Part shown: positions 25,748-34,488 of the stretch, in pieces | Position numbering within the stretch: position 1 is the stretch's first letter | How the letters are laid out: the number at the start of each line of letters is the position of its first letter | Assembly (NCBI GenBank): GCA_023423065.1 | Contig: JAFAGC010000018.1 | Location: 24,919 to 88,918, forward strand | DNA from: Pseudomonadota bacterium | GTDB taxonomy: Bacteria; Pseudomonadota; Gammaproteobacteria; Steroidobacterales; Steroidobacteraceae | DNA: 64,000 nucleotides | Reading direction: 5' to 3' | The notes under the pieces: model-generated | What the model saw: only the letters and a program-made list of their open reading frames with translations | Databases searched by the model: none | Told to the model about the DNA's origin: nothing | Made by a program: the position numbers and the translations under genes

Positions 25748-27592
25748 TCAGCTTCGCGATGGGACGTTCGGGGTGCCCCGGCTCTTCGCCATGTGAATGG
25801 CGACGTTGAGCTCCTTGAGCTCGGCGCGTTCGTCCTCGGTCAGCTCGTCCTTCGCCAGCAATTCGTCGTGGCGTCGCAAGGTGGGCTCCATCGCCAGCGT
25901 TTCAATGGCCGCCGCCAGTTCGAGCGCCGCGCCGGCCTCGTCGAGACCGGGCAATTCCTCGCTCGCGAGGGCGCGCATCCGTGCCCCTTCCGGCCGTTCC
26001 CGCCAGCGTTCGAGGAGCTGGGCCGCGTGCGCGGCCGGTTCCTGCTGGAGCTGGTCGACGAGCTCGAACAGGAAGCGGGATCCGGGGTCGTCGTTCATTT
26101 CGAGCCGCGAGAGCTGGGCGCCCGAGATCCTGGCGGTGATGGGCGGAAAATGAACCACCAGCTTCACCGCCCTCGTGACCAGGCCCTTGCCGCCGCCGCC
26201 GTCGCGAGCCCGCGGGCGTCCGATGGAAGCCGAACGGGAGGAGTCCTGCGTCGGTGCGACTGAGTGACTGCCGGCCGCGTCCGTGCTCTCGTTGAACCAC
26301 AATTGGTTCAATCTCGCAGGAGAGAGCTTTATAGATTCGGAAAGCCGATCAATGAGGAGATCGCGATACACCCCGGGCGCCACCTTGGTGACCAGCGGAC
26401 GGGCCAGTTCGGCGAACTGCGCGCGGCCGTCCGCGTGCGACAGATCGGCTTGCTCGGCCAGCGCGGAGGCGAGGTATTCGGACAGGGGCAGGGCGCCGTC
26501 CAGCCGCTGTTCGAATTTCTCGCGGCCCTCCTCGCCGACCAGCGAATCGGGATCGTGACCTTCCGGCAGGAAAAGGAACCGGATCTGCCGTCCGTCGCGC
26601 GCCTCGGGCAGCGCATTGCCCAGCGCGCGCCACGCGGCGGCGCGGCCCGCCCGGTCGCCGTCGAAGCAGAACACGACCTCGTTGACGAGCTTGAAGATGC
26701 GGCGCAGGTGCTCGGGGGTGGTCGCGGTTCCCAGCGTCGCGACGGCGTAGGTGACGCCCGCCTGGTGCAGCCGCGCCACGTCCATGTAGCCCTCGACCAC
26801 GAGCAGTCTCTTCAACGTGGCGCGGCTCTGGCGCACCTCGTACATGCCATAGAGCTCGCGTCCCTTGTGGAACAGCATCGTCTCGGGAGAGTTGAGGTAC
26901 TTGGGCTCGCCCTGATCGACGATGCGCCCGCCGAAGGCCAGCACGCGGCCGCGCGAATCGCGAATCGGGAACATCAGCCGATCGCGGAACCGGTCGTAAT
27001 GGCGCTCGAGCGCGCGCGAATCGGTGCGCTCGCGTTCGATGATGAGCCCGCATTCGAGCAGCGCGCGCTTGTCGGCTTCGCTGGCGCCGAAGCGCTTGAG
27101 CACGTCGTTCCACGAATTGGGCGCGAACCCGATCATGAACTTCTCGATCGTGTCGCGGGTCAGGCCGCGCTTCTTCACGTACTCCTTCGCGCGCGCGTCG
27201 TTCGGCAGCACGCTCGCGTAGTACTTCGCGACCTTGAGGTTCATGTCGTACAGCGGCGCGGTCGAACCCGAGGTGTCGGGCTGCGACGAAGCCTCGCGCG
27301 GCACGTCGAGTCCCAGGCGGCCGGCGAGCTCCTCGATCGCCTCGGGGAACGACAGCTTGTCGTACTCCATGAGGAAGCCGAGCGCCGTGCCGTGCGCACC
27401 GCAGCCGAAGCAGTGATAGAACTGCTTGGCCGGACTCACCCAGAACGACGGGGTCTTTTCGTTGTGGAAAGGACAACAGGCGCGGTACTCACGGCCGGCC
27501 TTCTTGAGCTGCACGCGCGAGCCGATGAGCTCGACGATGTCCGCGCGAGCGGTCAGGTCGTCGATGAAGCTCTGTGGGATGCGGCCGGCCAT
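25748..27592 (-). CDS. dnaG: DNA primase DnaG
   Basis: The product is 614 residues. The N-terminal CHC2 zinc site is Cys40, His43, Cys61, Cys64. The Toprim core follows with LLVVEGYMDV and VVFCFDGDRAGRAA (catalytic acidic residues). The C-terminal helical domain would bind the DnaB helicase. It synthesises RNA primers for replication. In most gammaproteobacteria dnaG directly follows rpsU (or rpsU-yqeY); here yqeY and rpsU lie about 3.2 kb upstream, separated by accessory genes. Confidence 0.96.
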   Translation of the reverse strand: MAGRIPQSFIDDLTARADIVELIGSRVQLKKAGREYRACCPFHNEKTPSFWVSPAKQFYHCFGCGAHGTALGFLMEYDKLSFPEAIEELAGRLGLDVPREASSQPDTSGSTAPLYDMNLKVAKYYASVLPNDARAKEYVKKRGLTRDTIEKFMIGFAPNSWNDVLKRFGASEADKRALLECGLIIERERTDSRALERHYDRFRDRLMFPIRDSRGRVLAFGGRIVDQGEPKYLNSPETMLFHKGRELYGMYEVRQSRATLKRLLVVEGYMDVARLHQAGVTYAVATLGTATTPEHLRRIFKLVNEVVFCFDGDRAGRAAAWRALGNALPEARDGRQIRFLFLPEGHDPDSLVGEEGREKFEQRLDGALPLSEYLASALAEQADLSHADGRAQFAELARPLVTKVAPGVYRDLLIDRLSESIKLSPARLNQLWFNESTDAAGSHSVAPTQDSSRSASIGRPRARDGGGGKGLVTRAVKLVVHFPPITARISGAQLSRLEMNDDPGSRFLFELVDQLQQEPAAHAAQLLERWRERPEGARMRALASEELPGLDEAGAALELAAAIETLAMEPTLRRHDELLAKDELTEDERAELKELNVAIHMAKSRGTPNVPSRS

Positions 27593-27629
27593 GGGCCGGG
27601 ATTATGGGGTCTCCGGCTGGATTTGAGGC

Positions 27630-28301
27630 CTAAACGCGCACCCGGCGCAGGCGCGCTTCGATGATGAACCCGACGATTCCGCCAATCGTCAGCAACGCGC
27701 CCGCGAGCATCAGAAGCCGGTTCTGAGGGCGCTCGGTCACGACGCTACCCGTATACGTGTAGTAGCGCTTGCCCTCAGGCACCGTCTCGAAGAATTCCCC
27801 GCCACGATAGACGTCGAGCAACAGGCTATCGGGCATGACCCGGTTCGCGAATGCATCCGGATTCCGGTACGGCAGATCGGGTGACTCGCCCGGCATCAGC
27901 ACGCCGACCGAACGGTAGCCGTATTGCGTGTTGGAGAACAGGAATCCTCGGTAGCCAGCCACGCACAGGGTGAGGCCCAGCGCCAGCGCGATGCCCGAGG
28001 CGTACAACCAGCTCCTGATGTTGTGGATCTTCGCGGCGACGACGCCGTTCAGGTGGTTAGCCACCTCGGGCACCTGCCTCAGATCGCGGTGGACCTGCTT
28101 TTCGTCGACGCCTTCGAGGAAAGTAGCGACGTCGACGCCGAAGGCCTTGAGGATGGACTGAAAGATGTCCGCCGACGGAATGGACTTGTCGTTCTCGAGC
28201 TTGGACAGATACGACTGCTCGATGCCAATGGCCTGCGCGAGCTGGGGCTGCGTGAGGTTTCGCTCCGCCCGCAGCTGTTTCAATTTTTCGCCGAAATTCA
28301 C
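27630..28301 (-). CDS. Membrane-anchored XRE-family HTH protein
   Basis: The product is 223 residues from GTG at 28301, chosen because an AGGGAG site precedes it and the HTH begins at once (VNFGEKLKQLRAERNLTQPQLAQAI). The HTH spans residues about 5-60. A hydrophobic segment near 95-113 and another near 195-215 flank an extracytoplasmic loop containing YGYRSVGVLMPGESPDLPY. This is a one-component, membrane-bound sensor/regulator architecture. The target and signal are unknown. It sits between dnaG and an alpha/beta hydrolase that points away from it. Confidence 0.75.
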   Translation of the reverse strand: MNFGEKLKQLRAERNLTQPQLAQAIGIEQSYLSKLENDKSIPSADIFQSILKAFGVDVATFLEGVDEKQVHRDLRQVPEVANHLNGVVAAKIHNIRSWLYASGIALALGLTLCVAGYRGFLFSNTQYGYRSVGVLMPGESPDLPYRNPDAFANRVMPDSLLLDVYRGGEFFETVPEGKRYYTYTGSVVTERPQNRLLMLAGALLTIGGIVGFIIEARLRRVRV

Positions 28302-28569
28302 GAGGACTCCCTGGGGCGTTGCGCCACCGGTTCTGGTCGACCGGCGCCCTATGCTTGGAAATTCCCGGGGAAATTGGAAGATGAATATTCGGGAATGACC
28401 CGGAATGTGGAGGCGCCGGCATCGATGTCGGACGGGGGCGCGGATCGGGTGGCATTCGGCCGGCCAGGATTCGGAAGCTGCCGACGGGCATCGAGGTTCG
28501 CGGCCGGACGCGCGCGGGGTGCTCGCGCGGCACGATGATCCCCATGCGACCCATCCCGCGAGGTACGCC

Positions 28570-29640
28570 ATGCGCAAGGACAACCAGCGGAGCCCGGTCA
28601 AACCCACGCTCGAGGAAGTGATCGGGAAGATTCACGCGGATGACGACATGCTCGAGGTGCTGACCGAATTCGCGAGCCTCGAACCCGGTCCGATCGAGAA
28701 ATTCGACGCGGACACCGCGCGCCGCAACCCGACGCCCGCGGACGCGGTCCGGCGCGTGCTCGAACGAAAGGGTCGGCCGACCGATCCCGAGTCGCTGGTG
28801 CCCGGCGTACGGACACAGGATTTCGCGATTCCGAGGCCCGCGGGGCCGCTCGAAGCGCGCATCTATCTACCCGAGGGAGTCGGGCCGTTCCCCGTCGTGT
28901 TGTATTTCCACGGCGGCGGCTGGGTCATCGGCAGCAAGGACGTGTACGACGGCGGCGCCCGCGCGCTCGCCAGGGCCGCGCAGGCCGCGGTCGTCTCGGT
29001 GGACTACCGGCTCGCACCCGAGCATCCCTTTCCCGCGGCCTGGGACGACGCGCTTGCGGCATACAAGTGGCTGCTCGGGAATCCCGCGAAGATCAACGGC
29101 GATGGCGGGCGCATCGCGCTCGCGGGCGAGAGCGCCGGCGGCAACCTCGCGGTCGCGACGGCCATCGCCGCGCGCGACGCCGGTCTGCCGTTGCCCGAAC
29201 ACGTGCTCGCGGTTTATCCAGTCGCGCAGACCGAGCTCGACACCGAGTCGTACGTCGAGAACGCGATCTCGGTGCCGCTCGATCGCCGGATGATGCGCTG
29301 GTTCTTCCGGCACGTGACTCGCTCGGCGCAGGACGAGCTCGATCCGCGGCTGCGACTCATCGACGCGGATCTCGAGGGACTGCCGGCCGTGACGATCATC
29401 AGTGCGCACATCGATCCGCTGCGTTCCGACGGCGTGAAACTCGAAGACGCGTTGAACGCGGCGGGTGTGGAAGTGGAACGTCGCGACTATGACGGCGTCG
29501 TGCACGAATTCTTCGGCATGGGCGCGGTCGTCGCGAAGGCGCGCGAAGCGATGGAGTACGCGGGCGAAAGGCTGCGTGCGACCCGCGCGGGCGCCACGAC
29601 GGCGCCGACGGCACTGGATCTCGCCGGCAGGCTGCAGTGA
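28570..29640 (+). CDS. HSL-family alpha/beta hydrolase (esterase/lipase)
   Basis: The product is 356 residues. The oxyanion-hole motif HGGGW precedes GESAGGNLA with the nucleophile Ser. The Asp is in IDPLRSDG and the His in VHEFFGM. This is the hormone-sensitive lipase/acetyl-hydrolase class IV pattern. An N-terminal helical cap of about 75 residues is present (KPTLEEVIGKIHADDDMLEVL). I chose the ATG at 28570 after GCGAGGTAC. The natural substrate is unknown; such enzymes hydrolyse short acyl esters. The stop is adjacent to the convergent gene at 29642. Confidence 0.85.
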   Translation: MRKDNQRSPVKPTLEEVIGKIHADDDMLEVLTEFASLEPGPIEKFDADTARRNPTPADAVRRVLERKGRPTDPESLVPGVRTQDFAIPRPAGPLEARIYLPEGVGPFPVVLYFHGGGWVIGSKDVYDGGARALARAAQAAVVSVDYRLAPEHPFPAAWDDALAAYKWLLGNPAKINGDGGRIALAGESAGGNLAVATAIAARDAGLPLPEHVLAVYPVAQTELDTESYVENAISVPLDRRMMRWFFRHVTRSAQDELDPRLRLIDADLEGLPAVTIISAHIDPLRSDGVKLEDALNAAGVEVERRDYDGVVHEFFGMGAVVAKAREAMEYAGERLRATRAGATTAPTALDLAGRLQ

Positions 29641-29641
29641 A

Positions 29642-30628
29642 TCAGCGCTGCGCTCGCGCGAGATCCTGCGCGAGCTTCTCCAGCCGCGAGACCTCGGCGG
29701 ACAGTCGCTCGTCGCTCCAGCGATAGACCATTTCGAGGTCCACCTGCTCGGTGAAATCGGCGAATGCGCTCTCCGACCACCAGGAGACCTCCGGGTGATC
29801 CACGTTGCCGATGCGGAATTCGAGTTCGCCCGTGAGGCAGCTTTCCGGATTCCGCGCGAGCAGTGTCGCGAGGCGCGTGGTTTTCCCGGGAGCCACGACG
29901 ACGCATCGTGAGTTGGCGACGGCACAGCGCTCGAACCCGCCGGACTCATTCGTCGCGATGCGCGTGAGCAGAATGCAGGCGGGACTGGTCGAGCGATTCG
30001 TGACGTCCACGCGTTTGCCGTCGTCCTGGATGCCGAGCATCGGCGGCGATACGCCGCGCGCGCCGAGCGCGCGATCCGCAACGAGCGCCTTGCGCCACGC
30101 AGCGATCGCGTTGCCGCGCGCGATCCGCCAACGTTCCAGCAATGCAGCCCGCGCCTCGCGTTCGGCCTTGGCGACCTGACTCTCGACCACGCGTGACTTT
30201 TCCGCGGCACGGCGCGTGGTCTCCCGGACTTCCGTGATCGCCGTTTCACGCGCGCGCTGCGTCGACAGCTTGTGAATCTTGATGGCGCCCGCGAGGACCA
30301 GCATCGAAACCCCCGCCAGCACGAAAAGGCTCCAGGCCAGGCGAGGGTGAATTCGATGCACGAACGCGAGAGCCCGCCGCAGCAGGAGTCCCGCGACGAT
30401 GCCGGAAACGAGCTGCGAAAGCAGGACGAACACCACGACGATGCCCCAGCCCCTGGACAGGCCGTCCATGTTGAGCAGGGCGAACATCCCCGCCACGAAC
30501 GCGACGGTAGGGAAGAGGAATGGGTCGGCGGACTTTCCCTTCACGATGGGAAAGAAGACATGGCGCAGGACTTCGAAGATCGTGGCGTCCCGATCGGCGC
30601 GCCGCTGGATTTCCGCGGAGTCGCCCAC
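29642..30628 (-). CDS. Membrane protein with coiled coil and periplasmic-like domain, unknown function
   Basis: The product is 328 residues from GTG at 30628. Three to four hydrophobic segments occupy residues about 25-125. A charged helix rich in Arg/Glu/Ala (VRETTRRAAEKSRVVESQVAKAEREAR, split here as one coiled coil) follows. The C-terminal domain has paired Cys (GGFERCAVANSRC; PESCLTGELEF). It is read from the yqeY operon (start 7 bases after the previous stop). The family is not recognised. Confidence 0.65.
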   Translation of the reverse strand: MGDSAEIQRRADRDATIFEVLRHVFFPIVKGKSADPFLFPTVAFVAGMFALLNMDGLSRGWGIVVVFVLLSQLVSGIVAGLLLRRALAFVHRIHPRLAWSLFVLAGVSMLVLAGAIKIHKLSTQRARETAITEVRETTRRAAEKSRVVESQVAKAEREARAALLERWRIARGNAIAAWRKALVADRALGARGVSPPMLGIQDDGKRVDVTNRSTSPACILLTRIATNESGGFERCAVANSRCVVVAPGKTTRLATLLARNPESCLTGELEFRIGNVDHPEVSWWSESAFADFTEQVDLEMVYRWSDERLSAEVSRLEKLAQDLARAQR

Positions 30629-30634
30629 GATGCG

Positions 30635-30829
30635 TTACCTCAGGATCGCGACCACGACGATGGCGCAGAGGAACAACGCGCCGAGCGCGCCGCCGATCAC
30701 GAGCGGGAGTCGATGACGGGGAAAACGGCCGAGCTCGCGGCGCTCGGATTCGATCTTGCGGCTGATGGAGATGCAGATGAGCGCGATGAGGATCAGCGCG
30801 CCGGCGGTGGCGATGCCCCTGCCGCCCAT
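30635..30829 (-). CDS. 64-residue two-helix membrane protein
   Basis: Two hydrophobic helices (about residues 5-23 and 43-62) are joined by a basic, amphipathic loop (RKIESERRELGRFPRHR). The ATG at 30829 is 8 bases from the yqeY stop and the stop is 6 bases from the next start, so it looks like part of an operon. Function unknown. Confidence 0.6.
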   Translation of the reverse strand: MGGRGIATAGALILIALICISISRKIESERRELGRFPRHRLPLVIGGALGALFLCAIVVVAILR

Positions 30830-30837
30830 GTGACTAG

Positions 30838-31284
30838 CTAGCCGCCCAGCTTCGCTTTGATGCGGGCGCCGACCGCACCCATGTCCGCGCGGCCCGCGGC
30901 CTTCGACTTCACGATGCCCATCACCTTGCCCATGTCCTTGATGGACGCGGCGCCCGTGGCGGCGATCGCCTCGCCGATGATGGCGTCGAGCTCGGCTTCG
31001 GAGAGCTGAGCGGGCAGGTAGGGCTGCAGCACGGCGATCTCGGCGGATTCCTTCGCGACGAGGTCGGCGCGGCCACCCTTCTCGAACGCGACGATGGATT
31101 CGCGGCGCTGCTTGATCATCTTCTCGAGCACGGCCATGACCTGCGCATCGTCGAGTGTGATGCGCTCGTCGACTTCGCGCTGCTTGATCGCGGCCTGCAA
31201 TAGTCGAATGACCGCGAGGCGATCCTTTTCGCCGGATCGCATCGCGGTCTTCATGTCTTCGGAGATGCGCTCTTTGAGCGTCAT
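30838..31284 (-). CDS. yqeY: GatB/YqeY domain protein
   Basis: The product is 148 residues, the normal length. It has TLKERISEDMKTAMRSGEKDRLAVIR, the KQREVDERITLDD motif and the C-terminal GAASIKDMGKVMGIVKSKAAGRAD motif. This domain is the tRNA-binding tail domain of GatB standing alone; it may bind tRNA, but the cellular role is unclear. It lies 10 bases downstream of rpsU, the usual gammaproteobacterial context. Confidence 0.92.
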   Translation of the reverse strand: MTLKERISEDMKTAMRSGEKDRLAVIRLLQAAIKQREVDERITLDDAQVMAVLEKMIKQRRESIVAFEKGGRADLVAKESAEIAVLQPYLPAQLSEAELDAIIGEAIAATGAASIKDMGKVMGIVKSKAAGRADMGAVGARIKAKLGG

Positions 31285-31294
31285 CGTAGAGAGA

Positions 31295-31513
31295 TCAGCT
31301 CGGGCGCGGACGCGCCGAGTAGTCGCGCGGGCTGTTGCGCTTCAGGTGACGCTTCACGGCGGCAGCCTTTTTGCGCTTACGCTCCTGCGTCGGCTTTTCG
31401 TAGAATTCGCGGCGCCGAAGCTCCGTGAGCACGCCCGCTTTTTCGCACGCGCGCTTGAAGCGGCGCAGGGCGGCATCGAAATACTCGTTTTCACGTACAC
31501 GAACGCTCGGCAT
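31295..31513 (-). CDS. rpsU: 30S ribosomal protein S21
   Basis: The product is 72 residues. MPSVRVRENEYFDAALRRFKRACEK and the basic C-terminus RKRKKAAAVKRHLKR are diagnostic. The start at 31513 gives the standard length; the frame is open 13 codons further. It is the first gene of the minus-strand operon that continues with yqeY, and is divergent from tsaD. Confidence 0.96.
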   Translation of the reverse strand: MPSVRVRENEYFDAALRRFKRACEKAGVLTELRRREFYEKPTQERKRKKAAAVKRHLKRNSPRDYSARPRPS

Positions 31514-31576
31514 CGAAACCTCAAACCTTTGATATATCTGCAGTTTTGCCACGACCTGCCTGGGGCAGGGGTGGCG

Positions 31577-31604
31577 ATTCTATAGAACGGCCCATGAAAA
31601 TCAA
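31577..31604 (-). promoter_or_regulatory. Sigma-70-like promoter for rpsU
   Basis: On the minus strand, TTGATT (31604-31599), a 16-bp spacer and TAGAAT (31582-31577) lie about 65 bp upstream of the rpsU start, in the divergent gap with tsaD. Confidence 0.5.
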
Positions 31605-31640
31605 AGCAGTAATAGAGGCCCTGTTACTCACCTGGCATAC

Positions 31641-32690
31641 ATGCGCATCCTGGCCCTCGAATCCTCCTGTGACGAATCCGCGGTCGCCGTCTACGACGAC
31701 TCGATGGGGCTGCTCGCCCACGAGGTCTACAGCCAGATCGACCTGCACCGGATCTATGGGGGGGTGGTGCCCGAGCTCGCCTCGCGGGACCACGTTCGCA
31801 GGCTGCTGCCGCTGGTCAGGACTGCCCTGGCCGATGCCAGAACGACTCCGGACGAGCTGAACGGGGTGGCCTTCACGGCCGGGCCGGGCCTGATTGGCGC
31901 GCTGCTGACCGGCGCGGCGCTCGGCAGGTCTCTGGCTTACGCCTGGAACGTGCCCGCGGTGGCCGTTCATCACCTCGAAGGTCACCTGCTCGCTCCCTTG
32001 CTGGAAGCCGAGCCGCCGCCGTTCCCGCATCTCGCGCTGCTGGTGTCGGGCGGGCACACCATGCTGATCGACGTCGCATCGCCCGGGCAGTACACGGTTC
32101 TCGGTGAGACCCGCGACGACGCGGCGGGCGAGGCCTTCGACAAATCCGCCAAATTGCTGGGATTACCGTATCCGGGCGGGCCGGAACTCGCCCGGCTCGC
32201 CGCGCAGGGCAACGCGGGGCGCTTCGATTTCCCGCGGCCGATGCTCGATCGCGCCGGGCTCGAGTTCAGCTTCTCGGGCCTGAAGACCGCCGTTTCGCTC
32301 GCGGTGCGGGATCGCGTGGCGGCCGAAGGCACGCTCGCCGATTCGACGCGCAACGACATCGCCGCGAGCGTGCAGGCCGCCATCGTCGACACGCTCGCCG
32401 CCAAGACCCTGCGCGCGCTCGAGGAGACGGGATACGACGCGCTGGTCGTCGCGGGAGGCGTGGGAGCCAACCGGCTGCTGCGCGAACGGCTCGCGCGCGA
32501 AACGGCGCGCCGGGGCGCGAAAGTCTTTTATCCGCGGATCGAGTTCTGCACCGACAATGCCGCCATGATCGCGGTGGCGGGCATGGCGCGACTCAAGGCA
32601 GGCGCGCACGAGCCGCCCGCGATCCGCGCGCGGGCCACCTGGTCGCTCAAGGAGCTGGGGCCGCTGGCGGAATCGTTGGTAGTTGGTTGA
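31641..32690 (+). CDS. tsaD: tRNA N6-threonylcarbamoyladenosine synthase subunit TsaD
   Basis: The product is 349 residues. The metal ligands His111 and His115 lie in VHHLEGHLLAP, and MRILALESSCDESAVAVYDD is the typical N-terminus; FSGLKTAV and GGVGANRLLRERL complete the ASKHA fold. With TsaB, TsaC and TsaE it makes t6A37 in ANN-decoding tRNAs. It is divergent from rpsU, the conserved gammaproteobacterial arrangement. Unlike E. coli, plsY is not found next to it. Confidence 0.96.
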   Translation: MRILALESSCDESAVAVYDDSMGLLAHEVYSQIDLHRIYGGVVPELASRDHVRRLLPLVRTALADARTTPDELNGVAFTAGPGLIGALLTGAALGRSLAYAWNVPAVAVHHLEGHLLAPLLEAEPPPFPHLALLVSGGHTMLIDVASPGQYTVLGETRDDAAGEAFDKSAKLLGLPYPGGPELARLAAQGNAGRFDFPRPMLDRAGLEFSFSGLKTAVSLAVRDRVAAEGTLADSTRNDIAASVQAAIVDTLAAKTLRALEETGYDALVVAGGVGANRLLRERLARETARRGAKVFYPRIEFCTDNAAMIAVAGMARLKAGAHEPPAIRARATWSLKELGPLAESLVVG

Positions 32691-32718
32691 CCGGGATGAT
32701 CGGGAGAAACGAGACGGC

Positions 32719-33156
32719 ATGGCGCGAACCAAAGTAACGAGCGGTCCGAAGACGTTCACGATCCCGAGCGCGGCGGCGACGCCGGATGCCGGCGATCGCA
32801 TCTTCCTGCACGGCCTCGCGGTGGACTGCATCATCGGCTTCATCGAGTGGGAACGCCGGGTCAAGCAGACCATCGTCATCGACGTGGAAATGCCGGTCGA
32901 TTGCGCGCGCGCGGCGCAGTCCGACGAGGTTGCGGACACGCTCGACTACAAGAAGGTCGCGAAGCGAATAATCGCGTTCGTCGAGGGCTCGCAGTTCAAG
33001 CTGGTGGAGACGCTCGCGCACAAGCTCGCGCTGCTGATCATCGAGGAATTCGACGTCCAGTGGGTGCGGCTGTCGGTGAACAAGCCCGGGGCCATTCGCG
33101 GCAGCAAGGATGTGGGTGTCGCGGTGCTGCGTACGCGCGGCGATCATTCGAAATGA
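32719..33156 (+). CDS. folB: Dihydroneopterin aldolase
   Basis: The product is 145 residues with a nonconserved N-terminal extension of about 25 residues. The core reads DRIFLHGLAVDCIIGFIEWERRVKQ, then LDYKKVAKRI, LVETLAHKLA and the C-terminal VNKPGAIRGSKDVGV. It cleaves dihydroneopterin to 6-hydroxymethyl-dihydropterin in folate synthesis. The ATG at 32719 has a GAGAC site upstream; an earlier ATG at 32683 overlaps tsaD. Its stop overlaps the folK start (ATGA). Confidence 0.92.
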   Translation: MARTKVTSGPKTFTIPSAAATPDAGDRIFLHGLAVDCIIGFIEWERRVKQTIVIDVEMPVDCARAAQSDEVADTLDYKKVAKRIIAFVEGSQFKLVETLAHKLALLIIEEFDVQWVRLSVNKPGAIRGSKDVGVAVLRTRGDHSK

Positions 33157-33662
33157 GTTTTCTCAAGCCCGGCCACGTGCGCGTGTACGTCGCCGCGGGC
33201 AGTAACGTCGAGCCGGAGAAGAATCTCGCGCGTGCGTGCGCCGACATCCAGCACTCCTGGCCGGACGCGCATTTCTCGCGCGCCTTCCGTAATGCGGCGG
33301 TGGGTTTCGAAGGGCCGGACTTCATCAATCTCGTCGTCGGATTCACGACCGCGCAGCCGCTCGCGGCGGTGATCGCACGGCTTCACCAGATCGAAACCCA
33401 GTGCGGCCGGCCACGGTATGCGCCCAAGTGGGCGTCGCGCACGATGGATCTCGACGTGCTGATGTACGACGACCTCGTGGAGAAAACCGCGGAGTACACG
33501 ATTCCCCGGCCGGACCTGCTCAAGCGCCCTTACATGTTGGGCCCGATGGCCGAGATCGCCCCCGACGTGGTCCACCCCACGGCGGGCAAGACGATCGGTG
33601 TGTTGTGGCGGGAATTCGATCTCGACGGCCACGCGATGACCCCGGTGGAAATCGGAAGGTAA
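33153..33662 (+). CDS. folK: HPPK: 2-amino-4-hydroxy-6-hydroxymethyldihydropteridine pyrophosphokinase
   Basis: The product is 169 residues. The motifs YVAAGSNVEPEKNL, FINLVVGF and RTMDLDVLMYDD (metal-binding acidic pair) followed by IPRPDLLKRPYMLGPMAEI are diagnostic. It transfers pyrophosphate from ATP to 6-hydroxymethyl-dihydropterin. The start overlaps the folB stop by ATGA, so folB and folK are coupled. The TAA stop at 33660-33662 lies in a 30-bp palindrome shared with the convergent reductase gene. Confidence 0.93.
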   Translation: MSFLKPGHVRVYVAAGSNVEPEKNLARACADIQHSWPDAHFSRAFRNAAVGFEGPDFINLVVGFTTAQPLAAVIARLHQIETQCGRPRYAPKWASRTMDLDVLMYDDLVEKTAEYTIPRPDLLKRPYMLGPMAEIAPDVVHPTAGKTIGVLWREFDLDGHAMTPVEIGR

Positions 33663-33723
33663 TCGGGGACAGATCTATTTATCGACGATTCTTATCGTCG
33701 ATAAATAGATCTGTCCCCGATTA
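33660..33723. repeat. Perfect 30-bp palindrome containing both convergent stop codons (bidirectional terminator)
   Basis: Two identical 30-base arms, beginning TAATCGGGGACAGATC and ending TTTATCGACGAT, flank a TCTT loop. The outermost TAA on each strand is the stop codon of folK and of the convergent reductase respectively. It carries the GGGGACAG core of the dispersed repeat family and would form an extremely stable RNA hairpin in either direction. Confidence 0.9.
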
Positions 33724-34485
33724 CCAGGCGACGCTGCGGCCGCCGTCCACCGCGAGCACCTGGCCCGTGATGAAGGGCGCGCTGGCCGCCAGGAACAGCG
33801 CGGTGCGTGCGATGTCGGCGGGCGATCCCATGCGTTTGAGGATGGTGCGCTCGACGATCTTCTCGCGCCTGGCTTCGTCGCCGCCGCTCTCCGGCCACAG
33901 CACCGGTCCGGGAGAAATGCCGTTGACGCGGATCTCGGGCCCCAGCTCCTTCGCGAGCGAACGCGTGAGCATGTGCAATCCCGCCTTCGCGACGCAGTAC
34001 ACCGTGTAATCGCGCAGCGGACGCATGGCGTGGATATCGACAATATTGATGATGGAGCCGCGCGACGCCCGCAGCAGCGGAGTCGCCGCCTGCGCCAGGA
34101 ACATCGGCACCTTGAGATTCGTGCCGATCAGGTCTTCGAAAGCCTGAGGCGTGATCTCGCCGATCTTCGTCGGATAGAACGTGGAAGCATTGTTCACCAG
34201 CAGGTCGAGTCCGCCGAACGTGCGTTTCGCGAAGTCGACGAGCATCGGCAGCTGGTCGAGTTCGAGTAGTTCGGCGCGCACCGTCGCCGCGGAACCCGGG
34301 CGCTGGTCGTTGAGCTCGCGCGCGAGCGCGGCGGCCTCGGCGGTCGACTTGCGATGGTGGATCGCGAGGTTCGCGCCGGCCGCGTGCAGCTCGCGTGCGA
34401 TCGCGGCGCCGACGCGCCGCGCGCCACCCGTGATCAGTACGGTCTTGCCGGCTAGACTCGCCGCTTCGTTCCCCATCCTCCGCAC
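33721..34485 (-). CDS. Pteridine-reductase-like short-chain dehydrogenase
   Basis: The product is 254 residues from GTG at 34485, or 251 from ATG at 34476; the second start has GGAGG directly abutting it. The dinucleotide motif TGGARRVGAAIA and the HHRKS segment are typical of PTR1/FolM-type NADPH enzymes rather than generic SDRs. NNAS and the catalytic YCVAK (YxxxK) are present. It probably reduces dihydropterin or dihydrofolate; location beside folB-folK supports this. It is convergent with folK and divergent from the MidA gene, with only 3-12 bp between starts. Confidence 0.82.
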   Translation of the reverse strand: MRRMGNEAASLAGKTVLITGGARRVGAAIARELHAAGANLAIHHRKSTAEAAALARELNDQRPGSAATVRAELLELDQLPMLVDFAKRTFGGLDLLVNNASTFYPTKIGEITPQAFEDLIGTNLKVPMFLAQAATPLLRASRGSIINIVDIHAMRPLRDYTVYCVAKAGLHMLTRSLAKELGPEIRVNGISPGPVLWPESGGDEARREKIVERTILKRMGSPADIARTALFLAASAPFITGQVLAVDGGRSVAW

Positions 34486-34488
34486 TCT

